Assembly (NCBI GenBank): GCA_900550585.1 | Contig: URST01000025.1 | Coordinates: forward strand, 1-22,970 | From: an uncultured Eubacteriales bacterium | GTDB lineage: Bacteria; Bacillota; Clostridia; Oscillospirales; Oscillospiraceae | Length of the DNA: 22,970 nt | Reading direction: 5' to 3' | In this document: positions 6,273-14,530 of the stretch, in pieces | How positions within the stretch are numbered: position 1 is the stretch's first letter | Layout: each line of letters starts with the position of its first letter | The notes under the pieces: model-generated | The model's database searches: none | Seen by the model: the letters and a program-made list of their open reading frames with translations, nothing else | What the model was told of the DNA's origin: nothing | Position numbers and translations under genes: made by a program

Positions 6273-8903
6273 TCAGAGCTTCATCGCGGCGGCGGACTCG
6301 TCCAGCTTGGCGATAAGGGCACGGGCCTTCTCCGCCTTCTCGCGCTCGGCGTTCACCACGTTTTCGGGAGCGCGGGAGGTGAAGGATTCGTTGGCCAGCT
6401 TGGCCTCGATGCGCTGCAGGTTCTCCTCTGCCTTTTTGCGCTCGGCGGCAATGCGCTCCAGCTCCTTGGCGATGTCTACCAGCTCCGCCATAGGCATATA
6501 GATGGTGGCATCGTGGGTGGCCACGGTCACCATACCGGACAAGTCGGCAGGGGCGGCGGTCTGCACCGTCAACTCACTGGCGTAGGCCATGCGGGTGATG
6601 AAGTGGGCGCCCAGCTGATAGTTCTCGGGCTCGGCAGCCACGATGATGACCTGTGCCTTGCGGCTGGGCGGCACGTTCATTTCGGAGCGGCGGGCGCGGA
6701 TGGCAGTGATGGCGTCCTTCACCGCCTCCATAGCCGTCTCGGCCTCCGGGAAATGCAGCGCGTCCTGATACTCCGGCCATCTGGCGGAGATCAGATAGTC
6801 GCCCTCGTGGGGCAGCGCCTGCCAGATCTCCTCGGTGATGAAGGGCATGAACGGGTGCAGCAGCTCCATGATACGCAGCAGCACATAGCACAGCACGTTC
6901 TCCGCCGCCAGCTTAGCGCTTTCGTACTCGCTGTTGAGGCGGGTCTTGGTCAGCTCGATATACCAGTCGCAGTAGGTGTCCCAGATGAAGTCATAGATCT
7001 TGGCGGAGGCCACACCCAGCTCGTAAGCCTCCAGATTGTCTGTGACCTCGCGGATCAGGGTGTTCAGGCGGCTCAGGACCCACTTATCCTCCAGCTCCAG
7101 CTTCTCCGGCAGCTGCACCTTGTCGATGGACAGGTTCATCATCACGAAGCGGCTGGCGTTCCAGATCTTGTTGGCAAAGTTTCGCATGGCCTCGCACTTC
7201 TCCACGAAGAAGCGCATATCGTTGCCGGGGCTGTTGCCGGTGATGAGGTTGAAGCGCAGCGCGTCGGCACCGTACTTGTCCGCCATCTCCAGCGGGTCGA
7301 TGCCGTTGCCCAGAGACTTGGACATCTTGCGGCCCTTGTCATCGCGGACCAGGCCATGGATGAACACGGTCTTGAACGGCTCCTTCTTCATCTGCTCCAT
7401 GCCGGAGAAGATCATGCGGGCCACCCAGAAGAAGATGATATCGTAGCCGGTGACCATGACGGAGGTGGGATACCAGTAGTTCAGGTCGGCGGCGTCCAGA
7501 TCGGGCCAACCCATGGTGGAGAAGGGCCACAGGGCGGAACTGAACCAGGTGTCCAGCACGTCCTCCTCCCGTGTCAGATGGGTGCTGCCGCACTTTTCGC
7601 ACTTGGTGGGATCGGTGCGGCTGACATTGATATGGTTGCAGTCATCGCAGTACCACGCGGGGATCTGATGGCCCCACCACAGCTGACGGGAGATGCACCA
7701 GTCGTGGACATTCTCCATCCAGTTGATATACGTCTTGGTAAAGCGCTCCGGCACAAACCTGATGGTGCCGTCCTCCACCACGCGGATGGCCTCCTTGGCC
7801 AGCGGCGCCATCTTCACGAACCACTGGGCGGAGATCAGCGGCTCCACATCGTTGTGGCAGCGGTAGCAGGTGCCCACGTTGTGGGAGTAGGGCTCGGTCT
7901 TGACCAGATAACCCTCGGCCTCCAGATCGGCCACGATGGCCTTGCGGCACTCGTAGCGGTCCATGCCCTCATACCTGCCGCCGTTCTCGTTGATCCGGCC
8001 GTCGTCGGCGATGCAGCGGATGACCTCCAGATGGTGGCGCAGACCCACCTCAAAGTCGTTGGGGTCGTGGGCGGGGGTCATCTTCACGGCGCCGGTGCCG
8101 AAGCCGATCTCGCAGTACTCGTCGCCCACGATGGGGATCTCGCGGCCCACCAGCGGCAGGATGCAGGTCTTGCCGATGAGGTGCTTGAACTTCTCATCCT
8201 CGGGGTTGACGGCCACGCCGGTATCGCCCAGCATAGTCTCGGGACGGGTGGTGGCGATGATGATGTCGCCGCTGCCGTCGGTCAGCGGATAGCGGACGTA
8301 CCACAGGTGGCCAGGCTTATCCACATACTCCACCTCGGCGTCAGACAGGGCGGTCAGGCAGTGAGGGCACCAGTTGATGATGCGGCTGCCCTTGTAGATC
8401 AGGCCCTTGTCATACAGCTCGCAGAATGTCTCGCGGACGGCGCGGGAGCAGCCCTCGTCCATGGTGAAGCGGCTGCGATCCCAGTCGCAGGACGCGCCCA
8501 TCTTCTTCTGCTGCTGGACGATGCGGTCGCCGTACTTTTCCTTCCAGGCCCAGACGCGCTCCAAGAATTTCTCGCGGCCCAGATCGTGCCGGGTCAGCCC
8601 CTCCTTTGTGCGCAGCTCCTCCTCCACCTTGATCTGGGTGGCGATGCCGGCGTGGTCTGTGCCGGGGAGCCACAAGGCCTCGTAGCCCTGCATCCGCTTG
8701 AAGCGGGTCAGGATGTCCTGCAGCGTGCAGTCCAGCGCGTGGCCCATGTGGAGCTGGCCGGTGACGTTGGGGGGCGGCATGACGATGGAAAACGGCTTCT
8801 TGTCCGGGTCAGGCTTGGCCCTGAAGCAGCCGCCGTCCATCCACATCTGGTAGATCCGGGATTCCACGTCCCGGGGATCGTACACCTTCGGCAGTTCTTT
8901 CAT
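6273..8903 (-). CDS. valS: Valyl-tRNA synthetase
   Basis: Class I aminoacyl-tRNA synthetase, 876 residues, charging tRNA-Val with valine. The N-terminal PPPNVTGQLHMGHALD carries the HIGH-type motif (HMGH, residues 52-55). The editing domain follows, then two cysteine-rich zinc-type knuckles (CPHCLTALSDAEVEY; WYCDDCNHI...CEKCGS). The KMSKS motif is at residues 526-530, followed by an anticodon-binding domain and a C-terminal coiled-coil typical of bacterial ValRS (EREKAEKARALIAKLDE). The frame is open 26 codons further upstream, but that extension lies in the leader terminator; ATG 8903 has AAAGGAG at proper spacing and the expected MKELPKVYDP start. Expression is controlled by the T-box leader. 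Confidence 0.98.
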   Translation of the reverse strand: MKELPKVYDPRDVESRIYQMWMDGGCFRAKPDPDKKPFSIVMPPPNVTGQLHMGHALDCTLQDILTRFKRMQGYEALWLPGTDHAGIATQIKVEEELRTKEGLTRHDLGREKFLERVWAWKEKYGDRIVQQQKKMGASCDWDRSRFTMDEGCSRAVRETFCELYDKGLIYKGSRIINWCPHCLTALSDAEVEYVDKPGHLWYVRYPLTDGSGDIIIATTRPETMLGDTGVAVNPEDEKFKHLIGKTCILPLVGREIPIVGDEYCEIGFGTGAVKMTPAHDPNDFEVGLRHHLEVIRCIADDGRINENGGRYEGMDRYECRKAIVADLEAEGYLVKTEPYSHNVGTCYRCHNDVEPLISAQWFVKMAPLAKEAIRVVEDGTIRFVPERFTKTYINWMENVHDWCISRQLWWGHQIPAWYCDDCNHINVSRTDPTKCEKCGSTHLTREEDVLDTWFSSALWPFSTMGWPDLDAADLNYWYPTSVMVTGYDIIFFWVARMIFSGMEQMKKEPFKTVFIHGLVRDDKGRKMSKSLGNGIDPLEMADKYGADALRFNLITGNSPGNDMRFFVEKCEAMRNFANKIWNASRFVMMNLSIDKVQLPEKLELEDKWVLSRLNTLIREVTDNLEAYELGVASAKIYDFIWDTYCDWYIELTKTRLNSEYESAKLAAENVLCYVLLRIMELLHPFMPFITEEIWQALPHEGDYLISARWPEYQDALHFPEAETAMEAVKDAITAIRARRSEMNVPPSRKAQVIIVAAEPENYQLGAHFITRMAYASELTVQTAAPADLSGMVTVATHDATIYMPMAELVDIAKELERIAAERKKAEENLQRIEAKLANESFTSRAPENVVNAEREKAEKARALIAKLDESAAAMKL

Positions 8904-8935
8904 ATGCTTTCTCCTTTTTGAGTATTTGGCAAAAC

Positions 8936-8976
8936 AAAAAGTCCGCTCCGTTTTGCCATGGCAAAACAGGGCGAAC
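8936..8976 (-). terminator. T-box-controlled terminator
   Basis: Minus-strand GTTCGC (8971-8976) pairs with GCGGAC (8941-8946), enclosing the palindrome GTTTTGCCATGGCAAAAC. TTTTT follows at 8936-8940. It is the off-state of the valS riboswitch. Confidence 0.85.
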
Positions 8977-9195
8977 GTCAAGTCCGTGGTACCACCTGTA
9001 TTCGGGAAAATTCCCGCACTCGTGGGTGCAGCTACACCCTGTCCCGGTAACGGGGGACCTCCGTCGCGGCCTACTGCTGTTCAGCCCGAAGCTCCGAGAC
9101 GACTTGGGCGGCGCGTCACGGGCGCTTACACCTGCCGCGCCCTCTCTTGGCATCCGCTGACCGCTTACTGCTTCTCATCATCGCTGTTTTCGTAT
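8936..9195 (-). promoter_or_regulatory. T-box riboswitch leader of valS
   Basis: This fills the gene-free stretch upstream of valS. Minus-strand features in order: AGUA-type S-turn near the 5' end, distal-loop GGUGUAAG, the conserved CUGAA...AGUAGG element, the GUUAC-containing stem III region, the T-box AGGTGGTACCACGGA (8983-8997), and an intrinsic terminator (arms around 8941-8976, TTTTT at 8936-8940). Uncharged tRNA would stabilise the antiterminator and let transcription run into valS. Two tandem GUC triplets (9098-9103), valine codons, lie on the expected 3' side of stem I and are the candidate specifier; that detail is uncertain. Confidence 0.92.
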
Positions 9196-9201
9196 GGTGG
9201 G

Positions 9202-9230
9202 AGTATACTATATCCGTGAAAAAATGTCAA
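9202..9230 (-). promoter_or_regulatory. Sigma-A promoter of valS
   Basis: Minus strand TTGACA (9225-9230), 17-base spacer, TATACT (9202-9207). Transcription would start near 9195, giving a leader of about 290 bases that contains the whole T-box. Confidence 0.88.
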
Positions 9231-9248
9231 GTCAGTTCTCGCCATACG

Positions 9249-9276
9249 AAAACAGGGAGCGGTGTCCCGCTCCCTG
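9249..9276 (-). terminator. Terminator of the CoA-transferase gene
   Basis: CAGGGAGCGG (9253-9262) pairs perfectly with CCGCTCCCTG (9267-9276) around a 4-base loop. On the minus strand the hairpin is followed by TTTT (9249-9252). It lies 11 bases after the stop codon at 9288-9290. Confidence 0.85.
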
Positions 9277-9287
9277 CTCCTATGTAG

Positions 9288-10637
9288 TTACCGCTTGTTG
9301 GAACGGATCCAGATGCCCTGCTTCTCCGCGTTGGCGATAAGCTCATCGCGGAACATGGGGTGGGCGATGCTCACCAGCTTCTCCGCCCGCTCCCAGGTGG
9401 AACAGCCCACCAGATTCACGCCGCCGTACTCGGTGACGATGTAGTAGGCCTGGCTGCGGGGATCGGTGACGATGTCGCCGGGGGACAGCAGCGGGTTGAT
9501 GCGGGACTTGACATTGCCCTGCTTATCCGTGAAGGAGGAGGTCAGGCAGATAAAGGCCTTGCCGCCGTTGGACAGAGCCGCGCCCTCCAGGAAGTCCAGC
9601 TGACCGCCGGTGCCGCTGATCTGGCGGATACCGGAGCTTTCGGCGCAGATCTGACCGTACAGATCCACGGAGATGCAGTTGTTGATAGACACGAAGTTAT
9701 CCTGCTTGCCCACATTGGCGGGGTCGTTGCAGTAGCTGATGGGGTATGTGACCACGCCGGGATTCTCCCGGATCCAGTCGTACAGATCCGGCGAACCGAT
9801 GGCCAGACCGAAAATGCTCTTGTAGCGGTCCAGTCGCTTGTGGGTGTTGGTGATCTTGCCGGCTTTGTACATGTCCAGATAGCTGTCGCACAGCATCTCC
9901 GTGTGGATGCCCAGGTCCTTCAGGTCGCTCTTGGCAATCATCTGACCCACGGCGTTGGGCAGCGAGCCGATGCCCAACTGCAGCGTGGAGCCGTCCACCA
10001 TGTTCTGCACCACATACTCGGCGATCTTCATCTCCGCCTCGGAGGCCGGGGGCGACTTGACGCTGGGCAGCGTGCCGTGGGGGCCTTCCACGATCATATC
10101 CACATCGCTGATGTGGATGCACTCATCCAGACCGCCATAGACCCAGGGCAGGTTCTCGTTGACCTCCAGGATCACGATGTCCGCCTTGTCCAGCGTAGCG
10201 CGGGCGGAGGCGGCGGAGGCGGCAAAGTTGAAATAGCCGTGCTCATTCATGGGGGTGACGCACATCATGGCTACGTTCACCGTCAGGAACTGAGTATAGT
10301 ACCAGCCCAGATTGCGGAACACCATGGGGTTGAAGTTGCACAGGCCCTTGTCGCAGAGCTTGCGCTCGTAGCCGGACATGTGCCAGCTGTTGTAGACAAA
10401 GTGCTGACGGGTGGGATCGCACTCCACCATCTGAATAGGCTCGAAGATCAGGTAGCCGCGGATCTTCACGTCCCGCAGCTCCTCCTTCCGGCGGGCCACG
10501 GCGGCATCCATCAGCGAGGGAAAGCCCGCGCCCATGCCGATGTCGATCCAGTCGCCGCTCTTGACGACCTTGGCCGCTTCATCCGGCGTGCAGAGCTTGC
10601 GCCTGTATTCTACTGTGTAGTCAAACGGTACTGCCAT
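9288..10637 (-). CDS. Acetyl-CoA hydrolase/transferase family protein, likely butyryl-CoA:acetate CoA-transferase
   Basis: A 449-residue cytosolic class I CoA-transferase that moves CoA between an acyl-CoA and a carboxylate. It has blocks I recall from butyryl-CoA:acetate CoA-transferases of gut butyrate producers: YNSWHMSGYERK, NEHGYFNF, VILEVNENLPW, DECIHISDV, LQLGIGSLPNAVG, QISGTGGQLDF, VTEYGGVNL. The catalytic glutamate should be Glu247 in LGIHTEM, by comparison with 4-hydroxybutyrate CoA-transferase. Overall pattern is closer to the butyryl-CoA group than to 4-hydroxybutyrate or succinyl-CoA enzymes, but related acyl substrates cannot be excluded. It is monocistronic, with GGGAG before the ATG, its own promoter and terminator, and a Rex-like site at the -35 element. 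The pyruvate oxidoreductase upstream supplies acetyl-CoA to the same fermentation. Confidence 0.88.
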   Translation of the reverse strand: MAVPFDYTVEYRRKLCTPDEAAKVVKSGDWIDIGMGAGFPSLMDAAVARRKEELRDVKIRGYLIFEPIQMVECDPTRQHFVYNSWHMSGYERKLCDKGLCNFNPMVFRNLGWYYTQFLTVNVAMMCVTPMNEHGYFNFAASAASARATLDKADIVILEVNENLPWVYGGLDECIHISDVDMIVEGPHGTLPSVKSPPASEAEMKIAEYVVQNMVDGSTLQLGIGSLPNAVGQMIAKSDLKDLGIHTEMLCDSYLDMYKAGKITNTHKRLDRYKSIFGLAIGSPDLYDWIRENPGVVTYPISYCNDPANVGKQDNFVSINNCISVDLYGQICAESSGIRQISGTGGQLDFLEGAALSNGGKAFICLTSSFTDKQGNVKSRINPLLSPGDIVTDPRSQAYYIVTEYGGVNLVGCSTWERAEKLVSIAHPMFRDELIANAEKQGIWIRSNKR

Positions 10638-10680
10638 AGTGTTCTCCCTTTCCCCTCATGAAGTAGGTTTTACTTTGTTA

Positions 10681-10709
10681 ATTTTATCACTCTCCCCGCT
10701 GTATGTCAA
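10681..10709 (-). promoter_or_regulatory. Sigma-A promoter of the CoA-transferase gene
   Basis: Minus strand TTGACA (10704-10709), 17-base spacer, TAAAAT (10681-10686), about 44 bases upstream of the ATG. Confidence 0.85.
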
Positions 10710-10720
10710 TAAATTAACAG
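10703..10720. promoter_or_regulatory. Putative Rex operator
   Basis: Minus strand CTGTTAATTTATTGACAT matches the Rex consensus TTGTTAA-N4-TTAACAA at 11 of 14 fixed positions, by my count. It overlaps the -35 hexamer, so a bound repressor would exclude RNA polymerase. Rex senses NADH/NAD and controls fermentation genes in many clostridia. Assigned from motif and context only. Confidence 0.5.
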
Positions 10721-10759
10721 ATATTTATCAGCGCAATAAAAAATAATTTACCCGGAATA

Positions 10760-10790
10760 AGCAAAAGCCGCCACAAGGGCGGCTTTTGCT
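10760..10790 (-). terminator. Terminator of the pyruvate oxidoreductase gene
   Basis: AGCAAAAGCCGCC and GGCGGCTTTTGCT form a long near-perfect hairpin 45 bases beyond the stop codon. The T-run lies in the 3' arm (GGCGGC then TTTTGCTTATT on the minus strand), and the structure is nearly symmetrical, so it could stop transcription both ways. Confidence 0.75.
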
Positions 10791-10834
10791 CATTTTGTCG
10801 CATATCTGCGAAGAATTTTACTTTGGGGAAACTA

Positions 10835-13800
10835 TTACTTCTCGGCCCGGCGCTTGTAGGACTCGTACTTGGCCTTGGCGTCTGCCTCGGCCTCGGCGAA
10901 CAGCACCTTGGCATTCTCCGGGAAGCTCAGCTCCAGAGAGGCGTAGCGTACCTCGCCCTTCATGAAGTCGTACAGCGGCATGGTGGGCTCCTTGCTGTCC
11001 AGCGTGAAGGTCTTGGTCTCGGGGCTGTAACGGTACAGGTTCCAGTAGCCGGAGTTGACGGCGTCCTTCATCTCCTGCTGGACGTTGTTCATGCCCTTCT
11101 TGATGCCGTGGTTGATGCAGGGCGCATAGCAGATGACGATGGACGGGCCCTTGTGCGCCTCGGCCTCCTTGATGGCCTTGATGAGCTGGTTGGGATTGGC
11201 ACCCATGGAGCACTGGGCCACATAGACGTTGTCATAGGTCATCATCAGCATGCCCAGGTCCTTCTTCTTGGTCTTCTTGCCGCTGGCCTGGAACTGGGCC
11301 ACCGCGCCCACAGGCGTGGCCTTGGAGGACTGGCCGCCGGTGTTGGAGTACACCTCGGTGTCCACCAACAGGACGTTGACATCCTCGCCCATGGCGAAAA
11401 CGTGGTCCAGACCGCCGTAGCCGATGTCGTAGGCCCAGCCGTCGCCGCCGTACATCCACATGGTCTTTTTGGACATGTCGTTCTTCCGCTTCAGGATCTC
11501 ATCCACGACCTTCTGCTCCTCGGCGGTGAACTTGCCGTTCTCCAGCAGCTTCACCAGCTCCGCGGTAGCGGGAGTGGAGGCGTCCAGATCGTCGTAGGTC
11601 TCCAGCCACTTGGCGATGGCGGCCTTGACGGCCTCGTCCTTCGTCAGGGCATCCAGCTCCTTGACGTAGCCGGTGACGCACTCGCGCAGCTGCTTGACAG
11701 CCAGGCACATGCCGTAGGAGAACTCGGCGTTGTTCTCAAACAGGGAGTTGGACCAGGCAACACCCTTGCCCTCCGCGTTCTTGCAGTACGGGACGCAGGG
11801 CATGGCGGCGCCCCAGGCCTGGGTGCAGCCGGTGGCGTTGGCCAGATACATCTTGTCGCCGAACATCTGGGTCAGCAGCTTGATGTAGGGCGTCTCGCCG
11901 CAGCCGGCGCAGGCGCCGTTGAACTCCACCAGGGGCTGCTTGAACTGGCTGCCCTTCAGGGTGAACTTGTCCACGCGGGAGGCCTTTTCCTTCACGGTGG
12001 TCAGGAAGTTCCAGTCGGTCTGATCCAGAGAAACCTCGTGGGTGGGCACCATCTTCAGAGCCTTGCCGCTCTTGGGGCAGGAGGCCACGCAGCTGCCGCA
12101 GCTGGTGCAGTCCAGCGTGGACACGCCCATGGTGTACTTCAGGCCGGCCAGACCGGGGCCCTTGGCGTCCACCAGCGTCATATCGACGGGTGCGGCCTTG
12201 ACCTCGCCCTCGTCCAGCAGGAACGGACGGATGACGGCGTGGGGGCAGACGAAGGAGCACATGTTGCACTGCAGGCACTCCGCGGCGTCCCAAACCGGCA
12301 GATGGGTGGCGATGCCGCGCTTTTCGTAGCGGGAGGTGCCCAGCGGCATGGTGCCGTCCTCCATGCCCTTGAAGGCGGAGACAGGCAGGTCATCGCCCTT
12401 CTGGGCGTTGATGGGCACCAGAATGTTCTTGATGACGTAGGGCAGGTTCTCGTCGGCGGGCTTCAGAGCCTTGCCGGTGAGGTTCGTCCACTCGGGCTTC
12501 ACCTGCACCTCCACCAGCGCATTGATGCCGGCGTCCACGGCGGCGATGTTCATGTTGACGACCTTTTCGCCCTTGAGGCCGTAGGTCTTTTTCACGGCGG
12601 CCTTCATGTGCGCCACAGCGTCCTCCACGGGGATGACGTTAGCCAGCTTGAAGAAGGCGGCCTGCAGCACCATGTTGGAGCGGTTGCCAAGACCCAGCGC
12701 CTGGGACTCCTTATTGGCGTCGATGATGTAGAACTTGATGTCGTTGTCGGCGATGTACTTCAGGATCTCGCCGGGGACGTGCTGCTCCAGCTCGCTCTCC
12801 TGCCACTCGCAGTTCAGCAGGAAGCTGCCGTGGGGCTTCAGCTCGTGGATGATGTCGTACTTGGTCAGGTACGTCTGGTTGTGGCAGGCGATGAAGTCGG
12901 CGTTGCTGACATAGTAGGTGGAGCTGATGGGCTTCTTGCCGAAGCGCAGATGGCTCTTGGTGATGCCGAAGGACTTCTTGGTGTCGTACTCAAAGTACGC
13001 CTGGCAGTACATGTCGGTGGTCTCGCCGATGATCTTGATGGAGTTCTTGTTGGCGCCCACGGTGCCGTCGGAGCCGAGACCCCAGAACTTGCAGGAGATG
13101 GTGCCCTCCGGCTCAGTGAGCAGGGGCGCACCCACGGGCAGGGACAGATGGGTCACATCGTCCACGATGCCGATGGTGAAGTGGTTTTTCGGCTCATCCA
13201 GCAGCAGGTTGTCGAACACAGCCTTGATCTGGGCGGGCGTGGTGTCCTTGCTGCTCAGGCCGTAGCGGCCGGCATAGATGGCGGGACGGTCGCTCTCATT
13301 GATGTAGGCGGCGCAGATATCCTCGTACAGAGGCTCGCCGATGGAGCCGATCTCCTTGACGCGGTCCAGAACGGCCACCTTCTTCACCGTCTTGGGCATG
13401 GCGGCCATCAGGTGCTTGCGGGAGAACGGACGGAACAGATGTACCTGCAGGAAACCCAACTTCTCGCCCTTGGCGTTCAGGTAGTTCACCACCTCCTGGG
13501 CGCAGCCGCCCACGGAGCCCATAGCCACGATGACGCGCTCGGCATCGGGTGCGCCGTAGTAGTTGAACAGGTGGTACTCGCGGCCGGTCAGCTTGCTGAT
13601 CTGGGCCATGTAGTCCTCCACGATGTCGGGCAGCTCGGCATAGGCCGTGTTGTTGGACTCGCGGAGCTGGAAATAGATGTCGGGGTTATCCACCAGAGAA
13701 CGCATCCGGGGATCCTCCGGGTTCAGGGCGTTGGCGCGGAAGGCGGCCAGCGCATTCTGATCCACCAGCTTGGCATATTCGTCGTAATCCAGCACGTCGA

Positions 13801-14347
13801 TCTTCTGGATCTCGTGGCTGGTGCGGAAACCGTCAAAGAAGTGCAGGAACGGGATGCGGGCCTTGATGGCGCTGAGGTGCGCCACGGCAGCCAGATCGGC
13901 GGCCTGCTGCACGCTGCCGCTGGACAGCATGGCAAAGCCCGTCTGACGGCAGTTCATCACGTCGGAGTGGTCGCCGAAGATAGAGAATGCGTGGGTGCCC
14001 ACGGTGCGGGACGCCACATGCAGCACGCCGGGCAGACGCTCGCCGGAGATGCGGTGCATGGTGGGGATCATCAGCATCAGGCCCTGGGAGGCGGTGAAGC
14101 TGGTGGCCAGTGCGCCGGCCTCCAGAGCGCCGTGACATGCGCCGCAGGCGCCGGCCTCGGACTGCATCTCCACCAGACGGACGGGCTGGCCGAAGATGTT
14201 CTTCTTTCCCTTGGCGGACCATGCGTCGGCATGCTCGGCCATGGGGCTGGACGGCGTGATGGGGTAGATGGCCGCGACCTCGGAGAACGCATAGGCGACA
14301 TATGCCGCCGCTTCGTTGCCGTCGCAGATCTTCATGAGCTTGCTCAT
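10835..14347 (-). CDS. nifJ: Pyruvate:ferredoxin (flavodoxin) oxidoreductase
   Basis: A single-chain 1170-residue enzyme that oxidises pyruvate with CoA to acetyl-CoA and CO2 and reduces ferredoxin, the main route from pyruvate in clostridia. The domains run in the usual order: N-terminal domain with IYPITPSSPMAEHAD (about residue 28) and AGACGACHGALEAGA, the CoA-binding domain II, the gamma-type domain, a two-cluster ferredoxin domain with CLQCNMCSFVCP (near residue 687) and CTSCGSCVASCP (near 745), then the thiamine-diphosphate domain with CAGCGETPY (near 810) and GDGWAYDIGYGG (near 964). The extra cysteine of the proximal cluster lies in the C-terminal part (YAPCINHG). Length fits the family. 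AGGAGG precedes ATG 14347. Monocistronic, with its own promoter and flanking terminators; no defect seen. Confidence 0.98.
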   Translation of the reverse strand: MSKLMKICDGNEAAAYVAYAFSEVAAIYPITPSSPMAEHADAWSAKGKKNIFGQPVRLVEMQSEAGACGACHGALEAGALATSFTASQGLMLMIPTMHRISGERLPGVLHVASRTVGTHAFSIFGDHSDVMNCRQTGFAMLSSGSVQQAADLAAVAHLSAIKARIPFLHFFDGFRTSHEIQKIDVLDYDEYAKLVDQNALAAFRANALNPEDPRMRSLVDNPDIYFQLRESNNTAYAELPDIVEDYMAQISKLTGREYHLFNYYGAPDAERVIVAMGSVGGCAQEVVNYLNAKGEKLGFLQVHLFRPFSRKHLMAAMPKTVKKVAVLDRVKEIGSIGEPLYEDICAAYINESDRPAIYAGRYGLSSKDTTPAQIKAVFDNLLLDEPKNHFTIGIVDDVTHLSLPVGAPLLTEPEGTISCKFWGLGSDGTVGANKNSIKIIGETTDMYCQAYFEYDTKKSFGITKSHLRFGKKPISSTYYVSNADFIACHNQTYLTKYDIIHELKPHGSFLLNCEWQESELEQHVPGEILKYIADNDIKFYIIDANKESQALGLGNRSNMVLQAAFFKLANVIPVEDAVAHMKAAVKKTYGLKGEKVVNMNIAAVDAGINALVEVQVKPEWTNLTGKALKPADENLPYVIKNILVPINAQKGDDLPVSAFKGMEDGTMPLGTSRYEKRGIATHLPVWDAAECLQCNMCSFVCPHAVIRPFLLDEGEVKAAPVDMTLVDAKGPGLAGLKYTMGVSTLDCTSCGSCVASCPKSGKALKMVPTHEVSLDQTDWNFLTTVKEKASRVDKFTLKGSQFKQPLVEFNGACAGCGETPYIKLLTQMFGDKMYLANATGCTQAWGAAMPCVPYCKNAEGKGVAWSNSLFENNAEFSYGMCLAVKQLRECVTGYVKELDALTKDEAVKAAIAKWLETYDDLDASTPATAELVKLLENGKFTAEEQKVVDEILKRKNDMSKKTMWMYGGDGWAYDIGYGGLDHVFAMGEDVNVLLVDTEVYSNTGGQSSKATPVGAVAQFQASGKKTKKKDLGMLMMTYDNVYVAQCSMGANPNQLIKAIKEAEAHKGPSIVICYAPCINHGIKKGMNNVQQEMKDAVNSGYWNLYRYSPETKTFTLDSKEPTMPLYDFMKGEVRYASLELSFPENAKVLFAEAEADAKAKYESYKRRAEK

Positions 14348-14423
14348 AGGTTCTTTCCTCCTCTTTTCTCACTGCCCCTCCCCACTCCCAACGCAGAAAA
14401 GGGCATAGATATACATGTTAAGA

Positions 14424-14452
14424 AGTATAGCATTTCAGTACGGACAGGTCAA
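14424..14452 (-). promoter_or_regulatory. Sigma-A promoter of the pyruvate oxidoreductase gene
   Basis: Minus strand TTGACC (14447-14452), 17-base spacer, TATACT (14424-14429). The -35 element begins directly after the upstream terminator. The leader before the ATG is about 70 bases and no riboswitch is recognised in it. Confidence 0.85.
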
Positions 14453-14457
14453 TGAAG

Positions 14458-14495
14458 AAAAGAGATTCTGTGACATCCGTCACAGAATCTCTTTT
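14458..14495 (-). terminator. Terminator of the murD-yunB-ligA-GH13 run
   Basis: A perfect 16-base inverted repeat (14458-14473 and 14480-14495) with a 6-base loop, 35 bases past the GH13 stop codon. T-runs are in the 3' arm in both directions (TTTTT on plus, TTTT on minus), so it is bidirectional in form; the minus-strand genes make the minus role the useful one. Confidence 0.88.
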
Positions 14496-14530
14496 TCCTT
14501 TGTGTAAAAAGACAATGGGAGGAAATGGCA

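Noticed and set aside
6159..8921. A 920-codon plus-strand open frame opposite valS
   Set aside because: Antisense shadow of valS, with low-complexity His/Val/Leu-rich translation and no recognisable motif.
8904..8981. N-terminal extension of ValS by 26 residues
   Set aside because: This DNA forms the T-box terminator; ATG 8903 has the ribosome site and the family start.
10823..14455. A 1210-codon plus-strand open frame opposite the pyruvate oxidoreductase gene
   Set aside because: It is the antisense shadow of a highly conserved gene in GC-rich DNA; its translation is Gly/Leu/Val/His-rich with no domain pattern and has no proper ribosome site.
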